Assembly: GCF_012932915.1 (NCBI RefSeq)
Contig: NZ_VCQU01000007.1
Span: 124,001-188,000, forward strand
Direction: 5' to 3'
DNA from: Antrihabitans stalactiti
GTDB taxonomy: Bacteria > Actinomycetota > Actinomycetes > Mycobacteriales > Mycobacteriaceae
Length of the DNA stretch: 64,000 bases
This document shows, one piece after another, positions 16,752-25,562 of the stretch (within the stretch, counting starts at the first letter, position 1; each line of letters starts with the position of its first letter). The position numbers and the translations under genes were made by a program. Under the pieces are notes generated by a model that made no database searches, was not told the origin of the DNA, and was given only the letters and a program-made list of their open reading frames with translations.

Positions 16752-16881
16752 TCGTTCATCATAGACTCCGCTTCGTACGATCTGGCGAACCTTTCACGAG
16801 CCTGTCGAAATCGGCTACGCGCGTTCGTGTAGTGGGTGACGGGATGCCACCGGGCTACCGATTCGAGAAGGAGAACTCGCG

Positions 16882-17469
16882 ATGCGCACGATCAGCGTCA
16901 CCATGAACGTCACCCTCGACGGAGTGGTCCAGGGCCTGGGTCGCCCGGACGAAGACACTCGAAACGGCTTCGTCCACGGCGGCTGGGGCGCCAACTACCA
17001 GGACGACATCCTCATGCAAGAAATGGGTCGCGGAATGGCAGAGCCCGGCGAAATACTGTTCGGGCGGCGCACCTGGGAAGACTTCATCGGCGCGTGGTCG
17101 ACCCAGACCGACGGCAACCCGTTCACCGAGCACATGAACGCGGTGCAGAAGTACGTCGTGTCAAGTTCACTCGCAGCCGCCGATGCGTGGCAGAACTCGA
17201 CCCTGTTGGCTGGCGACGCAGTGCAGTCGGTCGGCGCACTCAAAGCCACGCCGGGCCCGAAACTCAACGTGATCGGTAGCGCGGCGCTCGTGCGTAGCCT
17301 GCATGCCGCAGGCCTGCTCGACTCCTACACCCTGGTGATTCACCCACTGGTACTCGGCAGTGGCGCGCGGCTATTCGACAAAACGTCGCCCCGGGTCGGA
17401 TTCGAGCTCGTGCGGAGCGTCCCGACCACCGCAGGCGTGATCGTCGCGACCTACGAACGTTCGCTGTAG
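16882..17469 (+). CDS. Dihydrofolate reductase-family (RibD C-terminal domain) protein
   Basis: 195 residues with GAGAAGGAGA just upstream of the ATG. It opens TISVTMNVTLDGVVQGLG and carries GEILFGRRTWEDFI near 58 and LNVIGSAALVRSLHAAGLLD near 130, ending LVIHPLVLGSGARLFDKTSP. This is the YyaP/RibD-C type, distinct from true FolA; it is predicted to bind NADPH, and the substrate is unknown. No operon partner. Confidence 0.88.
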   Translation: MRTISVTMNVTLDGVVQGLGRPDEDTRNGFVHGGWGANYQDDILMQEMGRGMAEPGEILFGRRTWEDFIGAWSTQTDGNPFTEHMNAVQKYVVSSSLAAADAWQNSTLLAGDAVQSVGALKATPGPKLNVIGSAALVRSLHAAGLLDSYTLVIHPLVLGSGARLFDKTSPRVGFELVRSVPTTAGVIVATYERSL

Positions 17470-17523
17470 AAGACTAGTTGTTCGACTTGACGAACGACAC
17501 CAAAGCGTTCAACATGGACTACC

Positions 17524-18204
17524 ATGCGTACGATTTGGCGAACACTTGGCCGCGAAGGAATTCGGGACATCGCACCGGTCTGTCTGGCCAGCGGCGTGGT
17601 CGGCGCATCGTTCGGCGCGATCACGGTCGGCGCGGGCCTCCCCCTCTGGCTACCCGTTCTGCTGTCGTTCGTCGTCTTCGGCGGCGCGTCCCAATTCCTG
17701 TTCATCGGAATCATCGCCGCAGGTGGCAGTCCAATTGCCGCCGTCGTCGCCGGGTTGCTGGTCAATTCTCGGCATCTCCCATTCGGCATGGCGCTCGGCG
17801 ATGTCTTCGGATCGGGGCTGCTGCGTCGAATCGCAGGTAGCCACCTGATGATCGACGAGTCGGTCGCATTCGCACTCGCCGAACGCAACCCCGACCGGCG
17901 CAGCGCCGCCTACTGGGCGTGTGGCCTCGGCTTGTTCGTGTGCTGGAACACGGGGGTGCTGCTCGGTACCGTCGGCGGCACGATCATCGGCGACCCCAAC
18001 GCCTTCGGCCTCGACGCCGCCTTCCCAGCGGTGCTGCTCGCTCTTGTCTTGCCCGCACTTCGCGACGTCGTGACAATGCGTGCCGCGTTGATCGGCGCAC
18101 TGATCGCCCTCGCGACCTCGATGTTCCTGCCCGCCGGACTTCCCGTCCTCCTCGGCCTCGCCGGTTTGGGTGTTGCCGTTCCTCGCACGAAGGTGCCCGC
18201 ATGA
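17524..18204 (+). CDS. azlC: AzlC-family amino-acid exporter, large subunit
   Basis: 226 residues, all hydrophobic after a short start, with the hallmark FGAITVGAGLPLWLPVLLSF, FGGASQFLFIGIIAAGG and GLLVNSRHLPFGMALG segments. AzlC and AzlD form a branched-chain amino-acid (or methionine) export pair in the membrane. The stop overlaps the azlD start (ATGA). No regulator is adjacent; a short GTTCG-N6-CGAAC dyad lies before the gene. Confidence 0.9.
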   Translation: MRTIWRTLGREGIRDIAPVCLASGVVGASFGAITVGAGLPLWLPVLLSFVVFGGASQFLFIGIIAAGGSPIAAVVAGLLVNSRHLPFGMALGDVFGSGLLRRIAGSHLMIDESVAFALAERNPDRRSAAYWACGLGLFVCWNTGVLLGTVGGTIIGDPNAFGLDAAFPAVLLALVLPALRDVVTMRAALIGALIALATSMFLPAGLPVLLGLAGLGVAVPRTKVPA

Positions 18205-18524
18205 ACACCACATCGTCATTGTTGATCGCTACGGCCGTGCTCGGCGCAGGGACGTTCGCGTTTCGCTTCGCCGGACCGCTCCTGCGCAGGCGCGTCCACC
18301 TCTCGAGTGAGGCCGAGCGACTGATGAGCGTCGCCGCCGTCGTGCTCCTCACCGCCTTGGTGGCAACCGCCGCTCTCACCGACGGGCACGAATTCGTGGG
18401 CCTCGCCAGACCCGCAGGCGTCGCAGTAGGCGGATTCCTCGCCTGGCGCAAAGCGCCTCTCGTCGTGGTGGTAGTCGCCGCCGCAGCGACTGCCGCCGGA
18501 CTTCGGTTGTGTGGAGTGCGTTGA
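18201..18524 (+). CDS. azlD: AzlD-family exporter, small subunit
   Basis: 107 residues, four predicted membrane segments (LLIATAVLGAGTFAFRFAG, MSVAAVVLLTALVATAAL, GVAVGGFLAWRKAPLVVVVV, VVAAAATAAGLRLCG). The ATG overlaps the azlC stop. Size, topology and context are those of AzlD, the obligatory partner of AzlC. Confidence 0.88.
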   Translation: MNTTSSLLIATAVLGAGTFAFRFAGPLLRRRVHLSSEAERLMSVAAVVLLTALVATAALTDGHEFVGLARPAGVAVGGFLAWRKAPLVVVVVAAAATAAGLRLCGVR

Positions 18525-18606
18525 CCGAACCACTTATGTCGATTCGTCGCACCCAGTCTCGACGTCCCGATCGAAAGCTCAACTTCGACCGGAGGCAGCA
18601 ATTCAC

Positions 18607-18999
18607 ATGGACGACATCAACTTCCTAGCCGTCGGGGCAGCGACGATCGTTGCATTCGTATCGGCGTCGGTGTTCTACAGCGTTTTTGCCGCGCAGTTAC
18701 AAGCCGTGAGTTCGGCAGCCAACCCAACCGAGCGCCCGCCGGCGTGGAAGATGCTGGTCGAGATCGCCCGCTGTGTCGTGCTCACAACGATTTTCGCAGG
18801 GATTGCCGCAGAGATCGGCGTCGACGGAATCGGCGGAGCAGTGCTTCTGGCACTCGTGCTGTTCATCGGCTTCCCCGCAATGCTGTGGACCGGCGCGATG
18901 CTGTGGGAGAACACGCCTTGGCGGCTCGCCGCACTGCACGGCGGCGACTGGTTGCTGAAACTGTTGTTGATCGCGGTGGTCATCGGCCTTTGGCGCTGA
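18607..18999 (+). CDS. DUF1761-type membrane protein
   Basis: 130 residues from the ATG at 18607, with GGAGGCAGC upstream; the open frame extends further upstream without a ribosome site. Four hydrophobic segments (NFLAVGAATIVAFVSASVFY, VVLTTIFAGIAAEIGVDG, AVLLALVLFIGFPAMLWTGA, WLLKLLLIAVVIGLW) and the PAWKML loop match DUF1761. Function unknown. The 3' end overlaps the convergent gene by 20 bp. Confidence 0.78.
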   Translation: MDDINFLAVGAATIVAFVSASVFYSVFAAQLQAVSSAANPTERPPAWKMLVEIARCVVLTTIFAGIAAEIGVDGIGGAVLLALVLFIGFPAMLWTGAMLWENTPWRLAALHGGDWLLKLLLIAVVIGLWR

Positions 19000-19444
19000 G
19001 GATGTTGGCACCTGCGATGATGGCCCGCAGCGCCGAATCTGTTGGGCTGTCGGAGATTGCGATGGCCCAGTGCCGCCGCCCGTCATGCTCGCAATGCACG
19101 AATGTCGCGGTTCCCTCGGCGACCGGTCGCTGGTGAAAGGCGAGAATCTCGACGCCGTGGCCGGCCTCGTGCAGGAATGTGGTCAGGGCGGCAATCGGTC
19201 CGGTGGCGGCAGTGCTGAAAGCCGCGACCCTGCCGTCGATGTCGAGAATGCCGTCGTAGGAACGCATTCCGGCGATGCCAGGCGAGACCGACCACTCGCG
19301 CAAGCGCATCGGACCGGAGGTCGGGCTATAGCGCTCGAGGAATTCCGACCAGCTGATGCCGGCAGTTTCCGCCTGCAGAGTGCGCGGGCTGGCGATCCCG
19401 AAACGGGCTGTGAATGGATCGGTAGAACGAGTGATGGTGTTCAT
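18980..19444 (-). CDS. Stand-alone LeuA regulatory-domain-like protein
   Basis: 154 residues. FGIASPRTLQAETAGISWSE followed by FLERY resembles the linker of 2-isopropylmalate synthase, and FSTAATGPIAALTTFLHEAG, VEILAFHQ and FVHCEHDGRRHWAIAI, ending SALRAIIAGANIL, resemble the LeuA dimer/allosteric domain (PF08502), which binds leucine. There is no TIM-barrel catalytic domain before it, and the ORF is bounded by its own ATG. It may be a leucine-sensing partner, a relic, or bind another ligand. The family call rests on pattern recognition. Confidence 0.6.
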   Translation of the reverse strand: MNTITRSTDPFTARFGIASPRTLQAETAGISWSEFLERYSPTSGPMRLREWSVSPGIAGMRSYDGILDIDGRVAAFSTAATGPIAALTTFLHEAGHGVEILAFHQRPVAEGTATFVHCEHDGRRHWAIAISDSPTDSALRAIIAGANILSAKGR

Positions 19445-19620
19445 CGAAGCGGGCTTCCATCGAGAAGGAAGGACCGAAACGCAGCAACAACCCGCAACGG
19501 GGGTCGGTCCGAATCAGACCCCGCTGCGGCTGTCTACTACGAGCACGCGCTTCATGGGACGAAAGCATAGAGACCCGCGCGCCTTCCTGCAAACCAAATT
19601 CGGTCATGGCACCCTGAGGT

Positions 19621-20610
19621 ATGGGTTCGGGAAAGCGGTTTTCGGCGGCGCTTGCTGCCGTGCTGATGGCTGCAGGTTGCACAATCCCGACCGATGCGGA
19701 CCGATCTGGGTTCGCCGCGCCGTTGCCGTCGACGGTTCCGTCCGCGCCGTCGACCACAACTCCCCCGCCATCGACTTCGACCACGCAGTCGACGACAACG
19801 ACAACCACCACCACGTCAGCGCCGCCCTCGACCACGACTCCCGCTGCCGCGCCGACCTGCGCAGCGTCGGCTGCGACGCTCGATTGCGATATGCAACAGC
19901 GCATTTCGGCTGCCAACGACTACATCGCCGCACGGCCGGGAACGGTCGGGTACGTGCTGCGCGACCGTGTAACCGGCGCCGTCTATCAGAACGACAACGC
20001 CGCGACGCACGTCTGGACCGCATCGACGATCAAGCTGGCCATCACCGTCGACCTGTTCACTCGCAACCGCGCGGGCGAGATCGCACTGACACCAACGGAC
20101 CGCGCCCAGATTCAGCAGATGCTGCATTCGTCGGACAACGACGCCGCCGATGCACTCTGGATTCGTTACGGCGGGGACGATCACGCATCCTTCAACAACA
20201 ACTTCCCCAAGTACGGAATGACCGACCTCGCACCGCAACCCGGTTTCAGCGAGATCAACCCGTATTGGGGCTTCCAGAAGTGCACGCCCGCCGACCTCGA
20301 TCGGCTCATGCAATACGTGCTGACGCAACTGAATCCGACCGACAGGGCGTTCATCGTCAAAGAACTGCAGAACGTCGACCCGAACCAGCAGTGGGGTGTT
20401 TGGGGAGCCGGACCGGCGGCGCAGCCCGGCAACAAGGACGGCTGGTCCGAGGAGGACAGCGGGTGGATCATCAACTCCGTCGGTTTCGCGGGCCCAGGCC
20501 AGCGTTACACGCTCGCGATCATGAATTCGCTTGGTGGCGAAGGTGATTACGACGACGGGACAGTGACCGACTCGCAGGTCGCGCAGATTCTGCTGTCGGG
20601 ACGCGCCTAG
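19621..20610 (+). CDS. Lipoprotein serine hydrolase, class A beta-lactamase fold
   Basis: 329 residues. A signal peptide with lipobox LMAAGC (Cys 20) is followed by a 60-residue Ser/Thr/Pro linker of cell-wall-spanning type. Then comes the penicillin-binding fold: SxxK in TASTIKLAITVDLF near 139 and SDN in LHSSDNDAADALW near 171; KTG is replaced by a KDG-like element (GNKDGWS). Changed third motif and long linker argue against a true beta-lactamase; a peptidoglycan-directed or non-hydrolysing role is as likely. Monocistronic, ending 3 bp from the convergent Nudix gene. Confidence 0.82.
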   Translation: MGSGKRFSAALAAVLMAAGCTIPTDADRSGFAAPLPSTVPSAPSTTTPPPSTSTTQSTTTTTTTTSAPPSTTTPAAAPTCAASAATLDCDMQQRISAANDYIAARPGTVGYVLRDRVTGAVYQNDNAATHVWTASTIKLAITVDLFTRNRAGEIALTPTDRAQIQQMLHSSDNDAADALWIRYGGDDHASFNNNFPKYGMTDLAPQPGFSEINPYWGFQKCTPADLDRLMQYVLTQLNPTDRAFIVKELQNVDPNQQWGVWGAGPAAQPGNKDGWSEEDSGWIINSVGFAGPGQRYTLAIMNSLGGEGDYDDGTVTDSQVAQILLSGRA

Positions 20611-20612
20611 CG

Positions 20613-21305
20613 TCAGTCGGCGCGCGGTCGCAGCATCGCGGGGTGCAGCAATCGGGCATCACCACGAGTGAACAGCTGCGCCGGACGCCCACCCTGTCTC
20701 GTCATGCGGTCGGTGGGTGTGACGAATCCCGCTGTGCTGGTTACCTTGCGATGAAAATTGCGCGGGTCCAACGTCGTGTCCCAGACCGTTTCGTACACTC
20801 GGCGCAGCTCCGCAATGGTGAACTCGTTGCCGCAGAACGCAGTTGCGAGCGGGGAGTACTCGAGTTTGTCCCTCGCCCGTTCGACGCCGTCGGCCAGGAT
20901 CTGCCGATGATCGAATGCGAGTCGCGTCGGGTCCGACATCGCGTCCGTCACCGTGACCAGGCGCGCTGCCGCCGCGTCCGTACCGGGAACTGGCTCGGGC
21001 AGCGTCGGCGCGAGGGCCAGATACGCGGTCGTGACCACCCGCCCACGCGGATCACGTTTCGGTGCACCATAAGTCGCGAGCTGTTCGAGATGAACGTGAT
21101 CGACGGTCACTCCCGTCTCCTCCGCCAGCTCTCTGGCTGCGGCAGCGGGAAGGTCTTCGTTCTCCAGCACGAAACCACCGGGTAGGGCAAGCCCGCCGCG
21201 ATACGGCGCCACACCCCGCTCAACGAGAAGCACCGCCAGGCGTTCCTGCCAGATCGTCAAAACGACGAGGTCGACGGCAACAGCGGCGTTCAGTCTCAGC
21301 GGCAC
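20613..21305 (-). CDS. Nudix-winged-helix regulator, NrtR-like
   Basis: About 230 residues from a GTG at 21305; an in-frame ATG at 21359 would place the start inside the operator. N-terminal Nudix fold with box GGFVLENEDLPAAAARELAE and EETGV (residues 52-77, Nudix signature largely intact), then a C-terminal winged helix (FTIAELRRVYETVWDTTLDP, NFHRKVTSTAGFV). NrtR proteins bind ADP-ribose and repress NAD-metabolism genes. It is divergent from an SPFH + NAD-kinase-like operon across a composite dyad, strongly suggesting local control. Confidence 0.82.
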   Translation of the reverse strand: MPLRLNAAVAVDLVVLTIWQERLAVLLVERGVAPYRGGLALPGGFVLENEDLPAAAARELAEETGVTVDHVHLEQLATYGAPKRDPRGRVVTTAYLALAPTLPEPVPGTDAAAARLVTVTDAMSDPTRLAFDHRQILADGVERARDKLEYSPLATAFCGNEFTIAELRRVYETVWDTTLDPRNFHRKVTSTAGFVTPTDRMTRQGGRPAQLFTRGDARLLHPAMLRPRAD

Positions 21306-21319
21306 AGCCGAATCATAAT

Positions 21320-21366
21320 CGTCATCTTGACGATAACTCAACCTTCGAGTTATCGTCATGTTGACG
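21320..21366. promoter_or_regulatory. Composite operator between NrtR-like and SPFH genes
   Basis: A 12-bp inverted repeat TGACGATAACTC (21328-21339) / GAGTTATCGTCA (21347-21358) with a 7-bp spacer. Each outer end also forms a CGTCA-N3-TGACG palindrome (21320-21332 and 21354-21366). It lies 15 bp before the SPFH ATG and 15 bp before the Nudix GTG. Probable NrtR-like site for both promoters. Confidence 0.65.
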
Positions 21367-21380
21367 AAAAGGAGGTTGTC

Positions 21381-22382
21381 ATGGCTGACATCACGAAGTT
21401 CTGGTTCCTGCGCCACCTGCGCGCAAACGCGACCGCGCACATCCGCCACCTCAACAGGGCACGCCTGTCGCACGACGGCGCTGGGCAGGCATTCTGGTTT
21501 CGCCCACTCAATGCGGCGCTGAGCGAGGTGCCTGTCGACGACCGGGAGCAACCGTTGTTGTTCCACGCCCGCACGGTCGACTTTCAAGACGTGACGGTGC
21601 AAGCGACGATCACCTACCGCGTCGCCGATCCCGCCCTCGCCGCCACACGCATCGACTTCGGGATCGACCCCGATACCGGTGCATGGCGGTCGAGGCCGCT
21701 CGAACAGGTCGGCGGGCTGCTGACCGAACTCGCCCAGCAACACGCGCTGGAACTACTCGGTCGGATGACACTGCCGCAGGCACTCGCGGAGGGCATGGCG
21801 GCAGTACGCGATCGGATCACGTCCGGACTTACCGCGGACCAGCGCATCGCAGACACGGGGCTCGCGATCATCGACATTCGGGTCGTGGCCGTCCGCGCCG
21901 AAGCAGACGTCGAACGTGCGTTGCAGACACCGACGCGCGAACGGGTGCAACAGGATTCGGACAAGGCGACATTCGAACGGCGGGCACTTGCCGTCGAGCG
22001 GGAGCGGGCCATCGCGGAGAACGAGCTGCAGAACCAGATCGAACTCGCCAAGCGGGAAGAGCAGCTCGTCACTCAGAAGGGCCAGAACGAGCGCAAACGC
22101 GCGACCGAGCACGCAGCAGCGAAGTGGGTGGAAGCCGAATCGAAGGCAGACCAACAACGGCTCCTCGCCGACGCCGAAGCACAGGCCACCCGAGTTGTCG
22201 GGCTGGCCCAAGCCGAGACCGAGGCCGCACGTCTCGGCGCGTACCGCGACCTCGACAACACCACTGTGCTCGCCTTGGCGCTGAAGGAGATCGCGGGCAA
22301 TCTGCCCAACATCGGCACCCTGAACCTGACCCCGGATGTGCTCACCGAAGTGCTGACCGGGCTCACCGCAGGAAGGCAATGA
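21381..22382 (+). CDS. SPFH/Band-7 domain protein
   Basis: 333 residues from ATG 21381 (AGGAGG upstream). An SPFH domain spans about 35-180 ([40 protein letters not shown]), then a long coiled coil 185-290 rich in Glu/Lys/Arg/Ala ([20 protein letters not shown]). No membrane or signal segment, unlike stomatins and flotillins, so it is likely cytosolic or peripheral and oligomeric. Cotranscribed with the NAD-kinase-like gene one base downstream; the operator and divergent NrtR tie it to NAD or ADP-ribose status. Confidence 0.85.
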   Translation: MADITKFWFLRHLRANATAHIRHLNRARLSHDGAGQAFWFRPLNAALSEVPVDDREQPLLFHARTVDFQDVTVQATITYRVADPALAATRIDFGIDPDTGAWRSRPLEQVGGLLTELAQQHALELLGRMTLPQALAEGMAAVRDRITSGLTADQRIADTGLAIIDIRVVAVRAEADVERALQTPTRERVQQDSDKATFERRALAVERERAIAENELQNQIELAKREEQLVTQKGQNERKRATEHAAAKWVEAESKADQQRLLADAEAQATRVVGLAQAETEAARLGAYRDLDNTTVLALALKEIAGNLPNIGTLNLTPDVLTEVLTGLTAGRQ

Positions 22383-22383
22383 G

Positions 22384-23274
22384 ATGACGCTCGCGCCGCG
22401 CGCCGTGGTGGTTCATCGTCGTACCGAACTCGACGACCTGCTCGGCCGGCATGGGACGCTCCAGCAGGCAGCGTTCTTCCTCGCCGGCCGCGGTCGGACG
22501 TTGGATGCGGTGCAGGCACGCCACGACGCGCAGCTCGCGGCATTGGCGGCAGCGTCGGCGGCGATCCCGCTCGATTGGCGGCGGGGCCAGGTCGAGCGGG
22601 AGGACCTCAGCCGATTCGTGTTCGGTGCCGAAGACATCGTCGTCGCCGTCGGGCAGGACGGGCTGGTCGCCAACGTGGCGAAGTACTTGGACGGCCAAAC
22701 CGTCGTCGGAGTCAATCCCGACCCGGACCGAAACCCGGGGGTGCTGGTACCGCACGGTCCGGCGGAGATCGGTCGCGTGTTGCCGAAGGCCGGCGCCACC
22801 AGCGCGCAAATTCAGTCGCGCACGATGGTGCACGCCGAGCTCGACGACGGTCAGACCTTGAGTGCACTCAACGAGATCTACGTCGGACATCCCAGCCACC
22901 AGTCCGCCCGCTATCGGATTGCGACACACGACGGCGCGGTGGAGCGACATTCGTCGTCGGGTGTGTTGATCGGGTCCGGTACCGGCGCGACCGGCTGGTG
23001 CCGGTCGGTGTGGCGCGAGCGCGCGAGCGAGATGGTGCTGCCGAAGCCGAACAAACAGCAGCTCTGCTGGTTCGTTCGTGAAGCGTGGCCATCCCCCGCA
23101 ACCGGGACCGATCACACCGAAGGGCTGCTCGAAGGTCGGCAACAGCTGTCGATCATCGCCGAGTCCGACCTCGTCGTCTTCGGCGATGGAATCGAGTCCG
23201 ATTCGCTGTCGCTCTCGTGGGGGCAGCAGGTGATGATCACGGTGTCACCGCGCCGATTACGGCTCCTTGTCTAG
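22384..23274 (+). CDS. NAD kinase-like protein
   Basis: 296 residues. ATP-NAD kinase motifs: [16 protein letters not shown] near 87 (canonical GGDG is GQDG, the key Asp kept), [24 protein letters not shown] (NE/D motif) near 165, and [10 protein letters not shown] near 197. It is shorter and more divergent than a housekeeping NadK, which is likely elsewhere. It may phosphorylate NAD or a related nucleotide, or act as a sensor. Coupled to the SPFH gene. Its end overlaps the convergent TetR gene by 18 bp. Confidence 0.78.
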   Translation: MTLAPRAVVVHRRTELDDLLGRHGTLQQAAFFLAGRGRTLDAVQARHDAQLAALAAASAAIPLDWRRGQVEREDLSRFVFGAEDIVVAVGQDGLVANVAKYLDGQTVVGVNPDPDRNPGVLVPHGPAEIGRVLPKAGATSAQIQSRTMVHAELDDGQTLSALNEIYVGHPSHQSARYRIATHDGAVERHSSSGVLIGSGTGATGWCRSVWRERASEMVLPKPNKQQLCWFVREAWPSPATGTDHTEGLLEGRQQLSIIAESDLVVFGDGIESDSLSLSWGQQVMITVSPRRLRLLV

Positions 23275-23946
23275 TCCGTCCGGTGTTCGCAGGTCCGCGA
23301 TCAGGTCGAGAACCTGGTGCAAGTTGGACCGAAGTGGGCGCAGGCGGGACAGGGAAATGATTCGCTCCAGCAGCGGCGCGACCCGGCGAACCAGCATGCG
23401 GGTCCGCCGCTGACCTGAACTCGAATCGTGGACCCAGAACAGCACGACGCCCATGTGAGCGAGCCACAACAAGTCCGGCAGTTCGTCGAGCAGGCGTTTG
23501 TCGGCCTTGATCCGCGAACCGTCGACGACACTGCGCATGATGTCCGTCGACGCTTGGCGGGCTGGGAGACTGTCCGCGCTGAACGGACTCAACGGGCTCG
23601 ACGGATCAGCTGCGGTGACGAAGAACTTCCCTGCGAACTGGTGATAAGGCTCTGCAACGTCGATGAATGCGGTCGTCGCGATCAGCCACCGGTCTGCCAA
23701 CGACTCGGAAGGCCCGAGCTTCCCACGGACCGCGGCTTCGTGCAGGGTTTGAATCTGCGTATAGAAGCCCTGGACCAGATGGTCCTTGGAAGCGAAGTAG
23801 TAGTACGCGTTGCCGAGGCTGACGCCGGCTTCCCCGGCGACAGCTCGCATCGTCGTCTTCTCGTAGCCCTTTTCCTCGAACAAGCGCATCGCCGCGTCGA
23901 CGATGCGCTGTCGAGTCTCTTCCCCACGCGAGGTCGGTGAGATCAC
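23257..23946 (-). CDS. TetR/AcrR family regulator
   Basis: 229 residues from a GTG. HTH at 10-58 ([40 protein letters not shown]). The C-terminal region ([20 protein letters not shown]) is of the type found in actinobacterial TetR proteins with lipid-like ligands. Four bp after the membrane-protein gene on the same strand; transcription starts before that gene, where two TTGAAC-N2-GTTCAA operators lie, so autoregulation is probable. Confidence 0.86.
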   Translation of the reverse strand: MISPTSRGEETRQRIVDAAMRLFEEKGYEKTTMRAVAGEAGVSLGNAYYYFASKDHLVQGFYTQIQTLHEAAVRGKLGPSESLADRWLIATTAFIDVAEPYHQFAGKFFVTAADPSSPLSPFSADSLPARQASTDIMRSVVDGSRIKADKRLLDELPDLLWLAHMGVVLFWVHDSSSGQRRTRMLVRRVAPLLERIISLSRLRPLRSNLHQVLDLIADLRTPDGLDKEP

Positions 23947-23950
23947 AAAA

Positions 23951-24382
23951 TCAGCCTGCTTGCGGAGCCGGGCCGTGCGCCTGATAGCTGGGTGGTGCCC
24001 ACGGAGCCATCATCATGGGCGCAGCCGGACCTTGCTTGGCGACTCGCCGATTCCGCTTCATCCGCGTGAGAACGAAGAGATTGAAGAAGTGCATGGCACC
24101 GAGAACGAGCGACACGCCACCGAGCTTGAGCGCCAGCGCCTCGAACCCCTGGCGTGCGGTGTCTAGATCGCCACTGACCTTCAGGGTGAGGGCGATGTAG
24201 CCGAAGTTGATGAGCCAGAACCCGACGACGAGTAAGTGGTTCACCGCGTTCGCAACGTCTTTGTCGCCGTCGAAGACCTCTTCGAGGAACATGCCGCCGT
24301 GCCGGTAGAGCGTGCGCGCGATATAGAACGTCAACGCCAAGCTGACGGTGGTGTAGATGGCGTAAGCGATAACTGCGCTCAT
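23951..24382 (-). CDS. Small membrane protein controlled by the adjacent TetR
   Basis: 143 residues from ATG 24382 (GGGGAAGG upstream); an earlier in-frame ATG at 24418 would overlap an operator. Three hydrophobic segments (AVIAYAIYTTVSLALTFYIA, LLVVGFWLINFGYIALTLKV, LGGVSLVLGAMHFFNLFVLT), a basic loop RMKRNRR and a Pro/Met-rich tail. No family recognised with certainty. First gene of a two-gene operon with TetR; a role in envelope lipid or efflux response is guesswork. Confidence 0.72.
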   Translation of the reverse strand: MSAVIAYAIYTTVSLALTFYIARTLYRHGGMFLEEVFDGDKDVANAVNHLLVVGFWLINFGYIALTLKVSGDLDTARQGFEALALKLGGVSLVLGAMHFFNLFVLTRMKRNRRVAKQGPAAPMMMAPWAPPSYQAHGPAPQAG

Positions 24383-24404
24383 GACGATGCGCCTTCCCCT
24401 AGTT

Positions 24405-24448
24405 TTGAACGTGTTCAACTAGAGTAGCACCAAGTTGAACATGTTCAA
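24405..24448. promoter_or_regulatory. Two TTGAAC-N2-GTTCAA palindromes
   Basis: Copies at 24405-24418 and 24435-24448, 30 bp centre to centre, the second perfect over all 14 bp. They lie directly before the membrane-protein/TetR operon. Identical repeats with near-integral helical spacing suggest cooperative binding by the encoded TetR. Confidence 0.65.
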
Positions 24449-24468
24449 GTACTAGCGAAAAGCGCAGG

Positions 24469-24825
24469 TCAGGATACGCGTCGAGCCCATCCGCGGGTCA
24501 GTGCGGTGAATTCGGCCTGATTCAACGTTGGTCCGAGGAGTTCGAGAACCGCTGCCGAATCATCGATGCTGTCGAGCATCGCGCGGACGGCGCTGAAAAC
24601 AGCTTCTTCTCGGGTCCGTGACGGGTAGTAGAAGTACGCCCGCTGCCTTTTCTCCCGTTCGACCCAACCCTTCTGGTGCAGGTGGGTAACTACGGTCAAG
24701 ACGGTGGTGTACGCGAGCTGTCTCGAGGTGCTGAGGCGATCGACAAGGTCGTGGACCGAAAGCTTGTCCGTCGACGACCACAGTTGTTCCATCGCCTCGG
24801 CTTCGAGTTCGCCGAGTCCAAACAT
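24469..24825 (-). CDS. BlaI/MecI-family repressor
   Basis: 118 residues. Winged helix typical of BlaI/MecI/CopY (LGELEAEAMEQLWSSTDKLS, RQLAYTTVLTVVTHLHQKGW, VEREKRQRAYFYYPSRTREE) with a C-terminal dimerisation helix pair. Unlike the pair at 38572-39908 it has no M56 sensor next to it; it lies 9 bp after an M23 peptidase gene and is probably its operon partner. How it would be inactivated without a BlaR-like protease is unknown. Confidence 0.88.
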   Translation of the reverse strand: MFGLGELEAEAMEQLWSSTDKLSVHDLVDRLSTSRQLAYTTVLTVVTHLHQKGWVEREKRQRAYFYYPSRTREEAVFSAVRAMLDSIDDSAAVLELLGPTLNQAEFTALTRGWARRVS

Positions 24826-24834
24826 GACCGGGGC

Positions 24835-25551
24835 CTACGCGGCCGGTGCGATCAGCTGAATGCCACGCTGGACCAGCCAGATCAACGGATCGGTCTTGGT
24901 ACCGTCCGGCGCCCAGATTTCGAAGTGCAGGTGCGGGCCGGTGGACTGACCACGGTTACCGATCGTCGCGATGAGATCGCCCGCACGGACCTTCTGTCCG
25001 GCCGCAACCATCATCTCGTTGACATGGCCGTAAACAGCGATCGTGCCGTCGTCCTGCTGGACGCGGACCCACAAGCCGAAGCCCGAGGCCGGGCCGGCTT
25101 CGATGACCGTTCCATCCGCGGCGGACACGATCGGGGTACCGATCGGCCCCGCAAGGTCGATTCCGGCGTGCATGGCGCCCCAGCGCTGCCCGAAGGTGGA
25201 TGTCAGGATGCCTGCAGTCGGCTGCACAGCGTGCGGACGACGTGCTTCGGCTTCCAGTGCCGCCTTGGCTTCCTCGGCGACCTTGCCAGCCTTCCACGCA
25301 ACCCAGTCCGTCTGATCTGCCCGAAGGACCGTCTCGTCAACCGGAGCGGCCGCTTCGGCAGCCTTCACGTCCTGCTCGCTCAGCGGAAGCGCGGTCGCGG
25401 ACGACGCACCGAGCATCGCGCTGACTGCAACAGACGCTGCAAGCACACGACGGGTGGTGCGACGACGTGCCGCGCGATTGGTGGTCGGCTCGCAATCAGC
25501 AATGGACGACTTCGCATGAATCCGATTAGGTAACGAAACAATCTCAAACAT
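24835..25551 (-). CDS. M23 (LytM-type) metallopeptidase, exported
   Basis: About 238 residues from ATG 25551 (an earlier in-frame ATG at 25578 is possible). An Arg-rich stretch and a signal-like segment (VLAASVAVSAMLGASSATAL) precede a helical linker and the LytM domain at 120-235: first zinc ligands in HAGIDLAG, later ones in STGPHLHFEIW (HxH). Peptidoglycan endopeptidase or amidase activator in the wall. Its leader carries a TACAACTA dyad, and blaI follows in the operon, suggesting BlaI control of wall hydrolysis. Confidence 0.88.
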   Translation of the reverse strand: MFEIVSLPNRIHAKSSIADCEPTTNRAARRRTTRRVLAASVAVSAMLGASSATALPLSEQDVKAAEAAAPVDETVLRADQTDWVAWKAGKVAEEAKAALEAEARRPHAVQPTAGILTSTFGQRWGAMHAGIDLAGPIGTPIVSAADGTVIEAGPASGFGLWVRVQQDDGTIAVYGHVNEMMVAAGQKVRAGDLIATIGNRGQSTGPHLHFEIWAPDGTKTDPLIWLVQRGIQLIAPAA

Positions 25552-25562
25552 GAAATGAACCG

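Noticed and set aside
19741-19860. Tandem repeat array
   Set aside because: The ACGAC/CCACC-like repetition encodes the Ser/Thr/Pro linker of the lipoprotein and is explained by codon use.
19356-20546. 396-codon frame opposite and across the serine hydrolase gene
   Set aside because: Out-of-frame translation of the lipoprotein gene; no start signal.
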